64,000 bases of DNA from positions 1 through 64,000 of the forward strand of contig JAJZDM010000006.1 in assembly GCA_021806005.1 (NCBI GenBank), in the 5' to 3' direction. Numbering within the stretch: the first letter of the stretch is position 1; every line of letters begins with the position of its first letter. Both the position numbers and the translations under genes were made by a program. The DNA is from Acidobacteriota bacterium. Its GTDB lineage: Bacteria > Acidobacteriota > Terriglobia > Terriglobales > Acidobacteriaceae. This document shows positions 39,271 to 48,605 of this stretch, piece by piece. Under the pieces are notes generated by a model, which saw only the letters and a list, made by a program, of their open reading frames with translations, searched no databases and was not told where the DNA came from.

Positions 39271-40788
39271 CTATTCGACGTGATAGTTGGGGGCCTCGCG
39301 GGTGATCACGACATCGTGGACGTGGCTCTCTCGCAGGCCGGCACCGGAGATGCGGATAAAGCGCGCCTTCTCCTGGAGTTCGGCGATGGTTGCACAGCCT
39401 AGGTAGCCCATGCCGGAGCGCAGGCCGCCGATTAGTTGGTAGATCGTATCCTCGATCGGACCGCGATGCGGGACGCGGCCTTCGATGCCCTCGGGAACGA
39501 ACTTGGCCAGGCGGTTGCCGTTCTCCCGGGCGGTGATCGAGGTTCGCGAGGTCTCTTCGCTGGCGATGTCGTCTTTGCTCTGGAAGTAGCGCTCGCCGGA
39601 GCCCTGCGCCATGGCGCTCAGGCTGCCCATGCCGCGATAGGTTTTGAAACTGCGGCCCTGGTAGAGGATGGTCTCTCCGGGGCTCTCATCCACGCCAGCG
39701 AAGAGCGAGCCCAGCATGCAGACGCTGGCTCCGGCTGCGATGGCCTTGGTGATATCACCGGAGTACTTGACGCCGCCATCGCCGATGATGGCCACGCCAC
39801 GTTCTCGGGCGGCACGATAGGATTCAGCGATGGCGGTGATCTGCGGCATGCCCGCGCCGGTTACCATGCGGGTGGTGCAGATGGAGCCGGGGCCGATGCC
39901 CACCTTGACGGCATCCGCGCCGGCGTCGATCAGCGCCATGGTGCCTTCGTAGGTCGCCACGTTGCCAGCGAAGAGGTCCACATCCGGAAATGCTTTCTTC
40001 ACCTGGGAGACGGCCTCCAGGACGCGTGAGGAGTGGCCGTGGGCGGAGTCGATGGCCAGCGCGTCCACCCGGTACTTGATCAACTCGGCGGCCCGCTCCA
40101 GAAAGTCGCCCGTGGCTCCGATGGCGCCGGCGACGCGCAGACGGCCCTGTTCATCCTTGCTGGCGTTGGGGTACTTCAACTTCTTCTGGATGTCCTTGAC
40201 GGTGATCAGGCCTTTCAGTTCGTAGGCATCATTGACCACCAGCAGCTTCTCTACCCGGTGCTGGTGAAGGATATGCTCCGCCTGTTCCAGCGTGGTTCCC
40301 ACCGGAACGGTGATCAGGTTGGTCTTGGTCATCACGTCTCCGATGGGGATATCGGTGCGGGAGACGAAGCGCAGGTCGCGGTTGGTGAGAATGCCGACCA
40401 GCTTGCTGTTCCGGGTGACCGGTACGCCGGAGATCTTGAAGCGGCGCATCACCTCCAGCGCATCGGCGATGGGCCGCTCCGGTTCGATGGTGACCGGGTC
40501 CACAATCATGCCGCTCTCCGAACGCTTCACCTTGTCGATCTCTCCCGCCTGCTGCTCGATGGTGAGATTGCGGTGCACGACGCCCAGGCCACCGAGTTGG
40601 GCGATGGCGATCGCCAGGCGTGACTCGGTGACGGTATCCATTGCAGCCGACATCAGGGGCATGGCCAGCGTGATCTTGGGCGTGAGGCGTACCTGCGTGC
40701 TGACCTGGGTTGGAACGACGTCGGAGTAGGCGGGAACCAGCAGCACGTCGTCGAACGTGAGCGCTTCGGGAATCGAGTTGGGGACCAT
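39271..40788 (-). CDS. guaB: Inosine-5'-monophosphate dehydrogenase
   Basis: [19 protein letters not shown] domains, [56 protein letters not shown]. Confidence 0.98.
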   Translation of the reverse strand: MVPNSIPEALTFDDVLLVPAYSDVVPTQVSTQVRLTPKITLAMPLMSAAMDTVTESRLAIAIAQLGGLGVVHRNLTIEQQAGEIDKVKRSESGMIVDPVTIEPERPIADALEVMRRFKISGVPVTRNSKLVGILTNRDLRFVSRTDIPIGDVMTKTNLITVPVGTTLEQAEHILHQHRVEKLLVVNDAYELKGLITVKDIQKKLKYPNASKDEQGRLRVAGAIGATGDFLERAAELIKYRVDALAIDSAHGHSSRVLEAVSQVKKAFPDVDLFAGNVATYEGTMALIDAGADAVKVGIGPGSICTTRMVTGAGMPQITAIAESYRAARERGVAIIGDGGVKYSGDITKAIAAGASVCMLGSLFAGVDESPGETILYQGRSFKTYRGMGSLSAMAQGSGERYFQSKDDIASEETSRTSITARENGNRLAKFVPEGIEGRVPHRGPIEDTIYQLIGGLRSGMGYLGCATIAELQEKARFIRISGAGLRESHVHDVVITREAPNYHVE

Positions 40789-41115
40789 ACCCTTCTATTG
40801 TTGCACCTGGAGACGCGGGGGAGCGAGGGGCACCGTGCCCGGGCTGCTCTCGGCCGTCTCCAGGACGGTTTCAGGGGTCCCTGGCTACGGGAATGGCCGG
40901 GCTGGGGAGAGTCCTGGTGGGGGAGTACAGGATTTGACGGGCCAGACGGTATGGGTTGAGATGATTATGGGTGCAAAGCATACATTCGCCAGCGACGGGA
41001 CGGGATGGGCTGCGGATCCATGCGAGTCCCGCGCCCGGCCGGGTCCCAATGCGCTGTGAAGGAGTACAGCGGTGCGCTGGTGGGCGGAGGAGACAGCAGA
41101 GGTGAGAGAGCCTGC

Positions 41116-41919
41116 ATGAGCGACATGATTGTGGTGAAGAATCTGGTGAAGAACTACGGCAGTTTCTGCGCTGTGAACCAGATCTCCTTTTCCGTGCCGG
41201 AGGGCAGGATCTTTGCCTTTCTGGGTCCGAATGGAGCGGGCAAAACCACCACCATCAAGATGCTCACCACCATCCTGGAGCCGAGCGCCGGAACCCTGCT
41301 CGTGAACGGTTTCGATCCGGTCTCCCAGCGCAAGCAGGCGCGCCGCTCCTTCGGCATTGTGTTTCAGGATCCGAGCCTGGATGAAGAACTTACCGCGCAG
41401 GAGAATATGGACCTGCATGGAGCCCTCTATGGAGTCCCCCGGAGCGAACGCATGAGCCGCACCCGAACGCTGCTGGAGTTGGTGGGGCTATGGGATCGCC
41501 GCAATGAGTTCGTCAAGCAGTACTCCGGGGGGATGAAGCGCCGCCTGGAGGTCGCCCGGGCGCTGCTGCACAAGCCGCGCATCCTGTTTCTGGACGAGCC
41601 CACCATCGGCCTGGACCCCCAGACCCGCAATCACATCTGGGGCTATATCGCGACGCTGAGCAAGGAGCAGAACGTCACCGTCTTCTTCACCACCCACTAT
41701 ATGGAGGAGGCTGATCGCGTGGCGGGCGAGGTAGCCGTGATCGACCATGGCAGGATCATCGCCCAGGGCACGCCTGCCGCGCTGAAGCAGCAGACCGGGA
41801 CACCTACCCTGGAGGACGCCTTTATCGCTCTTACCGGCCATGACATACGCGACGAGGAGGCCGGAGCAGCCGACCATATGCGCGCGATGCGCAACGTCTG
41901 GAGAGGAGGACGGCGATGA
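41116..41919 (+). CDS. ABC transporter ATP-binding protein (DrrA/CcmA-like)
   Basis: LGPNGAGKTTTIKML, YSGGMKRRLEVARALLHKPRILFLDEPTIGLDPQTR. Confidence 0.95.
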   Translation: MSDMIVVKNLVKNYGSFCAVNQISFSVPEGRIFAFLGPNGAGKTTTIKMLTTILEPSAGTLLVNGFDPVSQRKQARRSFGIVFQDPSLDEELTAQENMDLHGALYGVPRSERMSRTRTLLELVGLWDRRNEFVKQYSGGMKRRLEVARALLHKPRILFLDEPTIGLDPQTRNHIWGYIATLSKEQNVTVFFTTHYMEEADRVAGEVAVIDHGRIIAQGTPAALKQQTGTPTLEDAFIALTGHDIRDEEAGAADHMRAMRNVWRGGRR

Positions 41920-42662
41920 GAGCCATCCTGATTCTGTGCATACGGCAGTTGAAGCGCTATATGCGTTCCCCGGCCCGGATTGTCGGGTCGCTGGGTCAGC
42001 CGGTGATCTTTCTGCTGGCGCTCGGCTTTGGCATCGGTTCGGTCTTCCAAAGAGCCGGCTCCGGCAACTACTTCAGCTTTCTGGCACCAGGGATCATTGT
42101 GATGGGCATTATGTTCACAGCGGTCTTCTCCGGCATCGAGATCATCTGGGATCGTCAGTTCGGTTTTCTCAAGGAGACCCTGGTAGCGCCGGTCTCGCGG
42201 CTGCAGATCGTTCTGGGGCGTGTTCTGGGCGGAGCGATCGTGGCCGTTCTGCAGGGTTGCGCGGTGTTCCTGGTGTGCGTGGCCTTTGGCTTCCGGGTTC
42301 ACCAGATGACTCTGGTCCCGGTGGCTTTTCTGTTCATGTTCCTGATCGCGATCCTGTTCACCTCCATCGGTACGGCGATCGGCTCCGTACTGCAGGATAT
42401 GCAGGGCTTTCCCCTGGTGATGAACTTTCTGGTGATGCCGCTGTTCTTCTTCTCGGACGCTCTGTTTCCCATCAAGGGCCTGCCCAAGGCTTTGGAGGGG
42501 GCTCTGCGCCTGAACCCGGTGACCTACGGAGTGGATGGTCTGCGCGGCGCGCTGATCGGTGTCTCTTCCTTCCATTACGTGACCGACTTTGGAGTGCTTA
42601 CCGTGTTGAGCGCCGTGCTGCTGGCCATCGGCAGCTACCTGTTTGCGAAGATTCAGTTGTGA
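41916..42662 (+). CDS. ABC-2 type transporter permease (DrrB-like)
   Basis: Coupled ATGA start; GIEIIWDRQFGFLKETLVAPVSRLQIVLGRVLGGA; FPLVMNFLVMPLFFFSDALFPIKGLPKAL. Confidence 0.93.
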   Translation: MRAILILCIRQLKRYMRSPARIVGSLGQPVIFLLALGFGIGSVFQRAGSGNYFSFLAPGIIVMGIMFTAVFSGIEIIWDRQFGFLKETLVAPVSRLQIVLGRVLGGAIVAVLQGCAVFLVCVAFGFRVHQMTLVPVAFLFMFLIAILFTSIGTAIGSVLQDMQGFPLVMNFLVMPLFFFSDALFPIKGLPKALEGALRLNPVTYGVDGLRGALIGVSSFHYVTDFGVLTVLSAVLLAIGSYLFAKIQL

Positions 42663-42701
42663 GAGCTATGGCGGTTGGGGCGGGGTGTTTGCCGCCCGAC
42701 C

Positions 42702-44129
42702 TTAGAGAGCATCGGCCGGTTGTGATCCACCAGACGATGGCGTGAGGGTTTCCGCGCCGACCGGATGAACCTCGTGAAGGCGCTGTTCGCTCGATGCCGA
42801 AGCGTTGCCTGAGACGGTATAGGCTACCGCGGCAGCGATGATCGCCGGAACGATGAAGGCATGGCCTCCGGTGGCCTCGGCCACGAAGACTACTGCGGCC
42901 AGAGGCGTCTTGTAGCCGGCGGAAAGAAAGGCAGCCATGCCAACTGCGGCATAGAGACCTGGGTTTGTGCTGTGCACGATGGACTGTGCGAAGGCTGTTC
43001 CCAGGGTTCCGCCGGTAAGGAAGAGTGGAACGAACATGGCGCTGACCCCGCCCGTGCCCAGAGTGGCGAGGGTGGCTCCGAGCTTGAGCGCGGCGAAGGA
43101 GAGCAGTTCCTTCGTGGTGTAGTGCTGGTTGAGAATCATTCCCACGGCCTCATAGTTCGGGCCCAGCGGCGTCAGGCGGCCGGGATAGAGCTGCAGAAAG
43201 GCCAGACCGCAGAGACCGGTGAGCAGCCCGCCGATCCCCATCTTGACCCAGTGTGGCCAGCGGGTGCGCACCGCCAGGTGACGTCCGTGGCGGAAGGTGG
43301 TGACAAACAACAGGGCGACCAGGCCGATCAGCAGACCCAGCAGGGCGCTCCAATAGAGATCTTCCCGCGTGTAGGAAGCAGAGCTGGGGAAGCCGAAGAG
43401 CGGCTTTGCTCCGAGGAATGTGCTGAGGGTGACGAAGGCCACCACGGATGCAATGAGCGAGGGCGCCAGTGCTTCGTAGGCCAGGTCGTCACGAAAAGGC
43501 ATCTCCAGTGCAAACACGATTCCGGTGAGCGGGGCGCGGAAGACTGCGGACATCCCAGCCGCAGCTCCGCAGATGAGCATGATGCGGCGCTCGCGTTCCG
43601 AGAGACGAAAGCGGCGCAGTCTGTCCCACAGCCAGAAGCCGATCGCTCCTCCGGCGTAGATACTGGGACCCTCCAGTGCGGCGCTTCCACCAGATCCTAC
43701 GGTGGCGATGGCGGCCGCAATCTTCGCCGGAAAGCTACGCAGATTCATCCGGCTTCCACGTTCGTGATAGGCACGGATGATCTCCTCGGTGGAGTGGTCA
43801 TCGGGATCCGGCGTCAGCCGCTGCATGATGAAGCCAGCCAGCGCAGATCCCAGCACCAAGCCAGGAACAATCGACCAGTGATGAGCGAGATAGAAGCCCA
43901 GAACGGCAGGCCACAACACGCCCAGGAGAACGACCGCGATGGCAGTTATGGCTATGCCTGTGACGACCCCGACGATAGGGGCCAGGACGAACCACTTGCG
44001 CAGATCGCGGGCGTAGGTGTGCAAGAGGTCCTCACGCACCAGAAAGAGCAGGCGGCGGATAAGGTGCTGGAATGGGAATGAACGCCGAGGATCGCTCTGC
44101 GGGAGATCGGATCGCCTGGGAGAAGTCAT
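42702..44129 (-). CDS. ClC-family chloride channel/antiporter
   Basis: GSGGSAALEGPSIYAGGAIG, GAAAGMSAVFRAPLTGIVFALE, GTGGVSAMFVPLFLTGGTLG, AFLSAGYKTPLAAVVFVAEATGG. Confidence 0.94.
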   Translation of the reverse strand: MTSPRRSDLPQSDPRRSFPFQHLIRRLLFLVREDLLHTYARDLRKWFVLAPIVGVVTGIAITAIAVVLLGVLWPAVLGFYLAHHWSIVPGLVLGSALAGFIMQRLTPDPDDHSTEEIIRAYHERGSRMNLRSFPAKIAAAIATVGSGGSAALEGPSIYAGGAIGFWLWDRLRRFRLSERERRIMLICGAAAGMSAVFRAPLTGIVFALEMPFRDDLAYEALAPSLIASVVAFVTLSTFLGAKPLFGFPSSASYTREDLYWSALLGLLIGLVALLFVTTFRHGRHLAVRTRWPHWVKMGIGGLLTGLCGLAFLQLYPGRLTPLGPNYEAVGMILNQHYTTKELLSFAALKLGATLATLGTGGVSAMFVPLFLTGGTLGTAFAQSIVHSTNPGLYAAVGMAAFLSAGYKTPLAAVVFVAEATGGHAFIVPAIIAAAVAYTVSGNASASSEQRLHEVHPVGAETLTPSSGGSQPADAL

Positions 44130-44144
44130 GACACCTTTCTTGTG

Positions 44145-44648
44145 CTATGTGCGGATCCGGCGGCGGGGCTGGCTGCGGACGGATGGTTTTCCTGGAACCT
44201 TCGACTTGCGATTCTTTGGCTTGCTGGGTTCCGATCTGCTGGCTTTCAGGGCTCTGGCGCTCGGGAGAATCTCTGCGCGGACGCGCTCCACCTCTTCGTG
44301 GTGGAGAAGGCTGAGCCGGAAGAGAATCTCCTGGCCGCAGGGGGTAAGCGAAACCAGCACCTGGCGACGGTCGGCAGGGGAACTCTGACGGTGCACCAGT
44401 CCGCTGGTTACCGCCCGTTGTACCAGTCCCACCACGGAGTTGTTCCGCTCTTGCAGAAACTCAGCCAGTTGGGAGATGGTTGCCACGCCGTGTTCTGTGA
44501 ATCCGGCGATGCCCAGCAGGAGCTGATGTTGCTGGGGTGTGACTCCAGCGGCTCGAGCCGCTTTCTCGCTGAAGCGTACAAAGCGCCGCAGCGCGTAGCG
44601 GAACTGCGCCAGATCACGGAGTATCTCTTGTTTTTTCTGCTTGCTCAT
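44145..44648 (-). CDS. MarR-family regulator with basic C-terminal tail, immediately upstream of the ClC gene
   Basis: VTPQQHQLLLGIAGFTEHGVATISQLAEFLQERNNSVVGLVQRAVTSGLVHRQSSPADRRQVLVSLTPCGQEILFRL; tail SKPKNRKSKVPGKPSVRSQPRRRIRT. Confidence 0.9.
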   Translation of the reverse strand: MSKQKKQEILRDLAQFRYALRRFVRFSEKAARAAGVTPQQHQLLLGIAGFTEHGVATISQLAEFLQERNNSVVGLVQRAVTSGLVHRQSSPADRRQVLVSLTPCGQEILFRLSLLHHEEVERVRAEILPSARALKASRSEPSKPKNRKSKVPGKPSVRSQPRRRIRT

Positions 44649-44692
44649 CCTGCTGGACTCCCAGACGGCGCGTTCCCTGGAGGCTGCAGCCG

Positions 44693-44717
44693 TTGCATTG
44701 ATTAGATCGCAATACAA
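44693..44717. promoter_or_regulatory. Candidate MarR operator (imperfect inverted repeat)
   Basis: TTGCATTG-attagatcg-CAATACAA, 7 of 8 bases paired, 45-70 nt upstream of the marR start codon. Confidence 0.4.
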
Positions 44718-45006
44718 CCTTATTTTACATCGCATTGTGATCTTTTTCCCGGACGGGTCCCAGAGTATGGGTGCCGAAGACGCTTCTGCGACGATTCCCG
44801 GACCAGGCGTTCATGGTCTATAGCATCGGTCCTGCTGCCGGGTACCCGGAAGGGGGTGTGGCGGCATCTTCCTGAAGAGAAGCGCTTCTCCATGGCAAAG
44901 CCGCAGTTACTTCTCCACAGAAGATGCTAGCCTGAAGTTCAGGCAGCAGAGAGGCGCTGGGCTTGGCTGCCGGAAGCAGCCTTCTTTGATGGGCGATGAT
45001 GAGAGG

Positions 45007-45375
45007 ATGATCAGGATCAAGCGTGTCTATGTTCCAGCAGAGGCCTCTGACGGGGCCCGTTTTCTGGTGGACCGTCTCTGGCCCCGGGGGGTCAGGAAAG
45101 AGGCGCTCGCTCTGCGAGCGTGGCTGAAGGATGCAGCTCCGAGCACGCCGCTGCGTCAGTGGTATCACAGTCATCTGGAGGAGTGGCCGGCGTTCCGACG
45201 GCGCTATCTGACAGAACTGGAAGCGGATCCCGAGGCATGGAAGCCTCTGCTCGAAGAGGCTCGGCAGGGGACCGTGACGCTGCTGTACAGCTCAAGAGAT
45301 AGCGAGCGGAATCATGCCCTCGTCCTGAAGAATCTGCTGGATCAGAGGCTGGGCGAAGAGAGAGACGCAAAGTGA
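45007..45375 (+). CDS. DUF488 family protein
   Basis: IRIKRVYVPAEASDGARFLVDRLWPRGVRKEALALRAWLKDAAPSTPLRQWYHSHLEEWPAFRRRYLTEL...VTLLYSSRDSERNHALVL. Confidence 0.92.
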   Translation: MIRIKRVYVPAEASDGARFLVDRLWPRGVRKEALALRAWLKDAAPSTPLRQWYHSHLEEWPAFRRRYLTELEADPEAWKPLLEEARQGTVTLLYSSRDSERNHALVLKNLLDQRLGEERDAK

Positions 45376-45504
45376 CGCGGGCGGGATGCCTGGTTGTAGG
45401 GGTGCGGTGTCCTGGCAGGTATCTCCGGCTTGCCAGATTTTACCGTGGAGAAGAAAAAACCGGACCAGACCCCCTGCGGAGATCGATAATCTCCTCAGGG
45501 AAGG

Positions 45505-46380
45505 ATGCCGATCATGTTCCTGCGGAAACCCTCTTACTTGATGATGCTCGCCGAGATTGGTGCCTGTATTGGCCTGGCGGTTTTGACCGCCATGGCGGTG
45601 TTCCATGCGGGCCCTGGATGTGTTTCCGTTGGCCGGCCGAGGTGCGATGCCCCGAGCCGGAGGCTGCAGAGGCTCCCTTCAGGAGATGCTGCAGCATTGC
45701 TGCAGGGAGGAGAGCGTGCCGGCCGAAGGAATCCAGGGCTGATCCTGTCTGGGCAGGAAAGGGAGTGGTTCAGCCAGCAAGACCCTTGGCCGTCGTCGCC
45801 CGCGGTTCCAATTCAGTTCCGGGATCCTGCGGAGCTGGGTCCTGGAAAGTTGCTGGTGGCCAGTCGTGGTCTTGGTGATCCGCACTTTGCCAAGACGGTT
45901 ATTCTGCTGGTTCATTATGACGAGAGAGGTGTTGTGGGGTTGGTCCTCAACCGCCGCAGCAATCTTCCGATCTCTCGCGTCTTCGACCTTAAAGCCGCCA
46001 AGGATCGCATGGATCCGGTATATTTTGGCGGTCCGGTGCAGCCTTCGGTTGTGTTTGCCCTGATGCAGTCCAAGGGCGACGTGAAGAAGGCGGAGCAGAT
46101 CTTCGACGGAGTGTACCTGATCTCCGACAAGAGCCTGTTTGAACATACGCTGGCATCTCAGCCGGATCCGAGTGTCTTTCATGTGTATCTGGGGTACGCC
46201 GGGTGGACGACGGATCAACTGCGGAATGAGGTGAAGATGGGCGCATGGTTCATCTTTCCGGCAAAGACCTCCGCCGTATTCAATGCCGATCCGGATGTTT
46301 TGTGGAATCAGATGATCCGCGAGACGCAGTTGGAGATGGCGCAGGTGAGACCCCTGCGGGGAATCTCTCCCCGTCCGTGA
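45505..46380 (+). CDS. YqgE/AlgH (DUF179) family protein with N-terminal hydrophobic extension
   Basis: PGKLLVASRGLGDPHFAKTVILLVHYDERGVVGLVLNRRSN...VYFGGPVQPSVVFALM...VFHVYLGYAGWTTDQLRNEVKMGAWFI; N-terminal MLAEIGACIGLAVLTAMAVFHAGPGC. Confidence 0.88.
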   Translation: MPIMFLRKPSYLMMLAEIGACIGLAVLTAMAVFHAGPGCVSVGRPRCDAPSRRLQRLPSGDAAALLQGGERAGRRNPGLILSGQEREWFSQQDPWPSSPAVPIQFRDPAELGPGKLLVASRGLGDPHFAKTVILLVHYDERGVVGLVLNRRSNLPISRVFDLKAAKDRMDPVYFGGPVQPSVVFALMQSKGDVKKAEQIFDGVYLISDKSLFEHTLASQPDPSVFHVYLGYAGWTTDQLRNEVKMGAWFIFPAKTSAVFNADPDVLWNQMIRETQLEMAQVRPLRGISPRP

Positions 46381-46641
46381 AGACTTTTCTGTGCAGGTGG
46401 ATCCCGTGCCTCGGCCTTGATGGACGGTTTCCCCATTTCCGAAGTGGGTTGCGAGCGGTGTTCGTGACTGGCCTGCGGGATGATTCAGGGGTCTCCAAGT
46501 ACGGCTCGTCTTGGAGGATGAACACCTCGACTGCGGCGCAGCGGGTAGCAGGCGCCGCTACGTGTCTCTCCGGCGTGTCAGCAGCGGACAAGAATCAGGC
46601 GCTCTTCTGTCCCGATTCCAGCTCCTGCAGCGCAGCAGCGT

Positions 46642-47955
46642 TTACTTTGCAGCGGCCACTGCCGGACAACTGCCGCGATGGAAGATCACCTGCGAGGATG
46701 GATTGGGCTGATAGGCGCGAAGTCTCTTCTCGAAATCCTTGAATGGAACCGGCCCCGCATAGTCATACACGTTGCCCTCGCATTCCACCTGACCATCCAG
46801 GGCGAAGAGCGCGTACGTTCCCACCGAGCCGCCGCTGTAGCTGATTCTTGTGCCGAAGATATTGCTGAAGCGCGACACGTCGCCACCGGACTCCAGCGCT
46901 TTGAGCAGCAGCAGGTGCACCTTGGCCGGCGTTGTGAGCGCGCCGCCGGCCTCGAGGTGAATCCCGAGTGCGTCGGCGAGTCCGTCGGCAGCGAGATCGG
47001 AATCAAGATGAGAGGGTATTCCAGTGTTTGCAGTCGCGGAGCCGGCAGCGCTCTTCCCGATGCTCGAATTGCTGTTCCGCGCGGTTGTCTGATCCGCGCC
47101 CATGGTTGAGTTGTCAGAAAGGTTGGAGAGCGAATCGATGAAGCTTTGCATGTTCCGAACGCCAGGATCATCCTTCCCATTTACGCTCAGCAGGCAATCG
47201 TGAACCCGCAGCAGAGCCAGCAGTCGGGTAACAAAGGGCGACTGTGCCGGCTCGATCGGCTGCAAGGAGCCAGGCATATACGAGGACGGCGAGAGTACTG
47301 TCACATTCAGAACGCGCAAGTCCCGCCCGACGTCGTCGATGAATGCCTGGTCTTCAATCGTGCCGCGCACGGGGCTGTTCGAGTATCCGGAGTTGAACAC
47401 GCCCAGAACGGCGGTGGCAAGCTGCACATCGGAACCCGATAACGGCAGAGCAAACTGCGCTTCAGGGCTGGCGCCCGCGCCCAGGTTGAGGCCGGTAATG
47501 TTTCCTTTGCGGCGTGGGTTAACCGGATTTCCTGACAGATCGCAGACGCTCCCGGCGCGGTTCAGCATCTCCGCCATGGTTTGCATATCCGAGCGCCACA
47601 CAGCAAACTCCGGGATGACATTGTTTTCGAAGGGCAGCAAGACAACCTTCTCGGCAGGGTCCTCCACCTGGATGCTGCACCGCCCGCCTGCCGCATCGCT
47701 CGTGAAGCGGGCTGGCTGACCGCTCAGCAGGCCGGCGACCTCGCAGGCAACCGCTTCGCTGTCGGACTCCAGCGCTCGATAGGTGAGCATCTCGGTTTCG
47801 ATGGAAAACCTCGGTGCCGAAGACAGAACCTGTCCGCCGGCCGAATTGGACGGCGAACTCTGCGCCCAGGCGCGCGGCGCGCCTGGGGCCAGGCTCAGCG
47901 CCACGGAGAGGCCGGTAGAGATCAGTGGAGCTGCGGAGTGAGCAGTGACCTTCAT
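46642..47955 (-). CDS. Exported hypothetical protein
   Basis: ORF 46642-48204; likely start 47955 giving signal peptide MKVTAHSAAPLISTGLSVALSLAPGAPRAWAQ. Confidence 0.6.
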   Translation of the reverse strand: MKVTAHSAAPLISTGLSVALSLAPGAPRAWAQSSPSNSAGGQVLSSAPRFSIETEMLTYRALESDSEAVACEVAGLLSGQPARFTSDAAGGRCSIQVEDPAEKVVLLPFENNVIPEFAVWRSDMQTMAEMLNRAGSVCDLSGNPVNPRRKGNITGLNLGAGASPEAQFALPLSGSDVQLATAVLGVFNSGYSNSPVRGTIEDQAFIDDVGRDLRVLNVTVLSPSSYMPGSLQPIEPAQSPFVTRLLALLRVHDCLLSVNGKDDPGVRNMQSFIDSLSNLSDNSTMGADQTTARNSNSSIGKSAAGSATANTGIPSHLDSDLAADGLADALGIHLEAGGALTTPAKVHLLLLKALESGGDVSRFSNIFGTRISYSGGSVGTYALFALDGQVECEGNVYDYAGPVPFKDFEKRLRAYQPNPSSQVIFHRGSCPAVAAAK

Positions 47956-48605
47956 GATGTGCCCCCACTCATCGTCAGACGTCCACCAGGACGATGGACG
48001 TCCAAAGGTAAGGATGATTTTACGAAAGTGTACACGTTTCATCTGATCCAGCGGCTGGTATTTGCTAGCGAGGGAGGCGGATTTGTGGAGCGGAGAGCCC
48101 ATAGGCTGCTGCCAGACGAAAGAAGGGGAGATTTGGAGACGTTGCATGTGAGGAACAACGCTTCTCCAGGCCGAAGGCAGCCAAGGACCGCACGGGTTCT
48201 GCATTTTGGGAAGGACTGGCGCAGCCTTATGGAATTGTCAGTGTAGATGAAGTTGTAGTTGGAAGCCTTGGCCGCGATGGGCGCTTTCTCCAACGAAAGC
48301 GCCGCTGCAAGCCCTCTCCGGGCACATCCCCTTAGAACCCATGAACACTGGAAGTGCTATAGGCTGCGTCTGCCCTGTTGGAGTCGAAGGTCGAATGGAA
48401 GCCAGCGGAGAACATCTTCAAACGCATGATGTCATCCCGTCGGAAGGTGGGAGCTTCTGACGTCTTTCTGGGATGTTCTGGCATATGTCGGGTGGGTGCG
48501 GGAACAACTGCGGAGCGAGATGCAATTGGTGAAACCTCTCCGGGAAGCTCCCCGCCCACAGGACTGCTTTGAGCGTGTGCCGCCTGTTTGGTGGAGGAGC
48601 CGTGG

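Noticed and set aside
42861-44081. 406-aa plus-strand ORF opposite ClC
   Set aside because: Shadow ORF of the ClC gene; His/Gly/Gln-rich without motifs.
44877-44890. GAGAAGCGCTTCTC perfect 14-bp palindrome between marR and DUF488
   Set aside because: Suggestive, but no linked regulator or repeat partner; insufficient to call a site.
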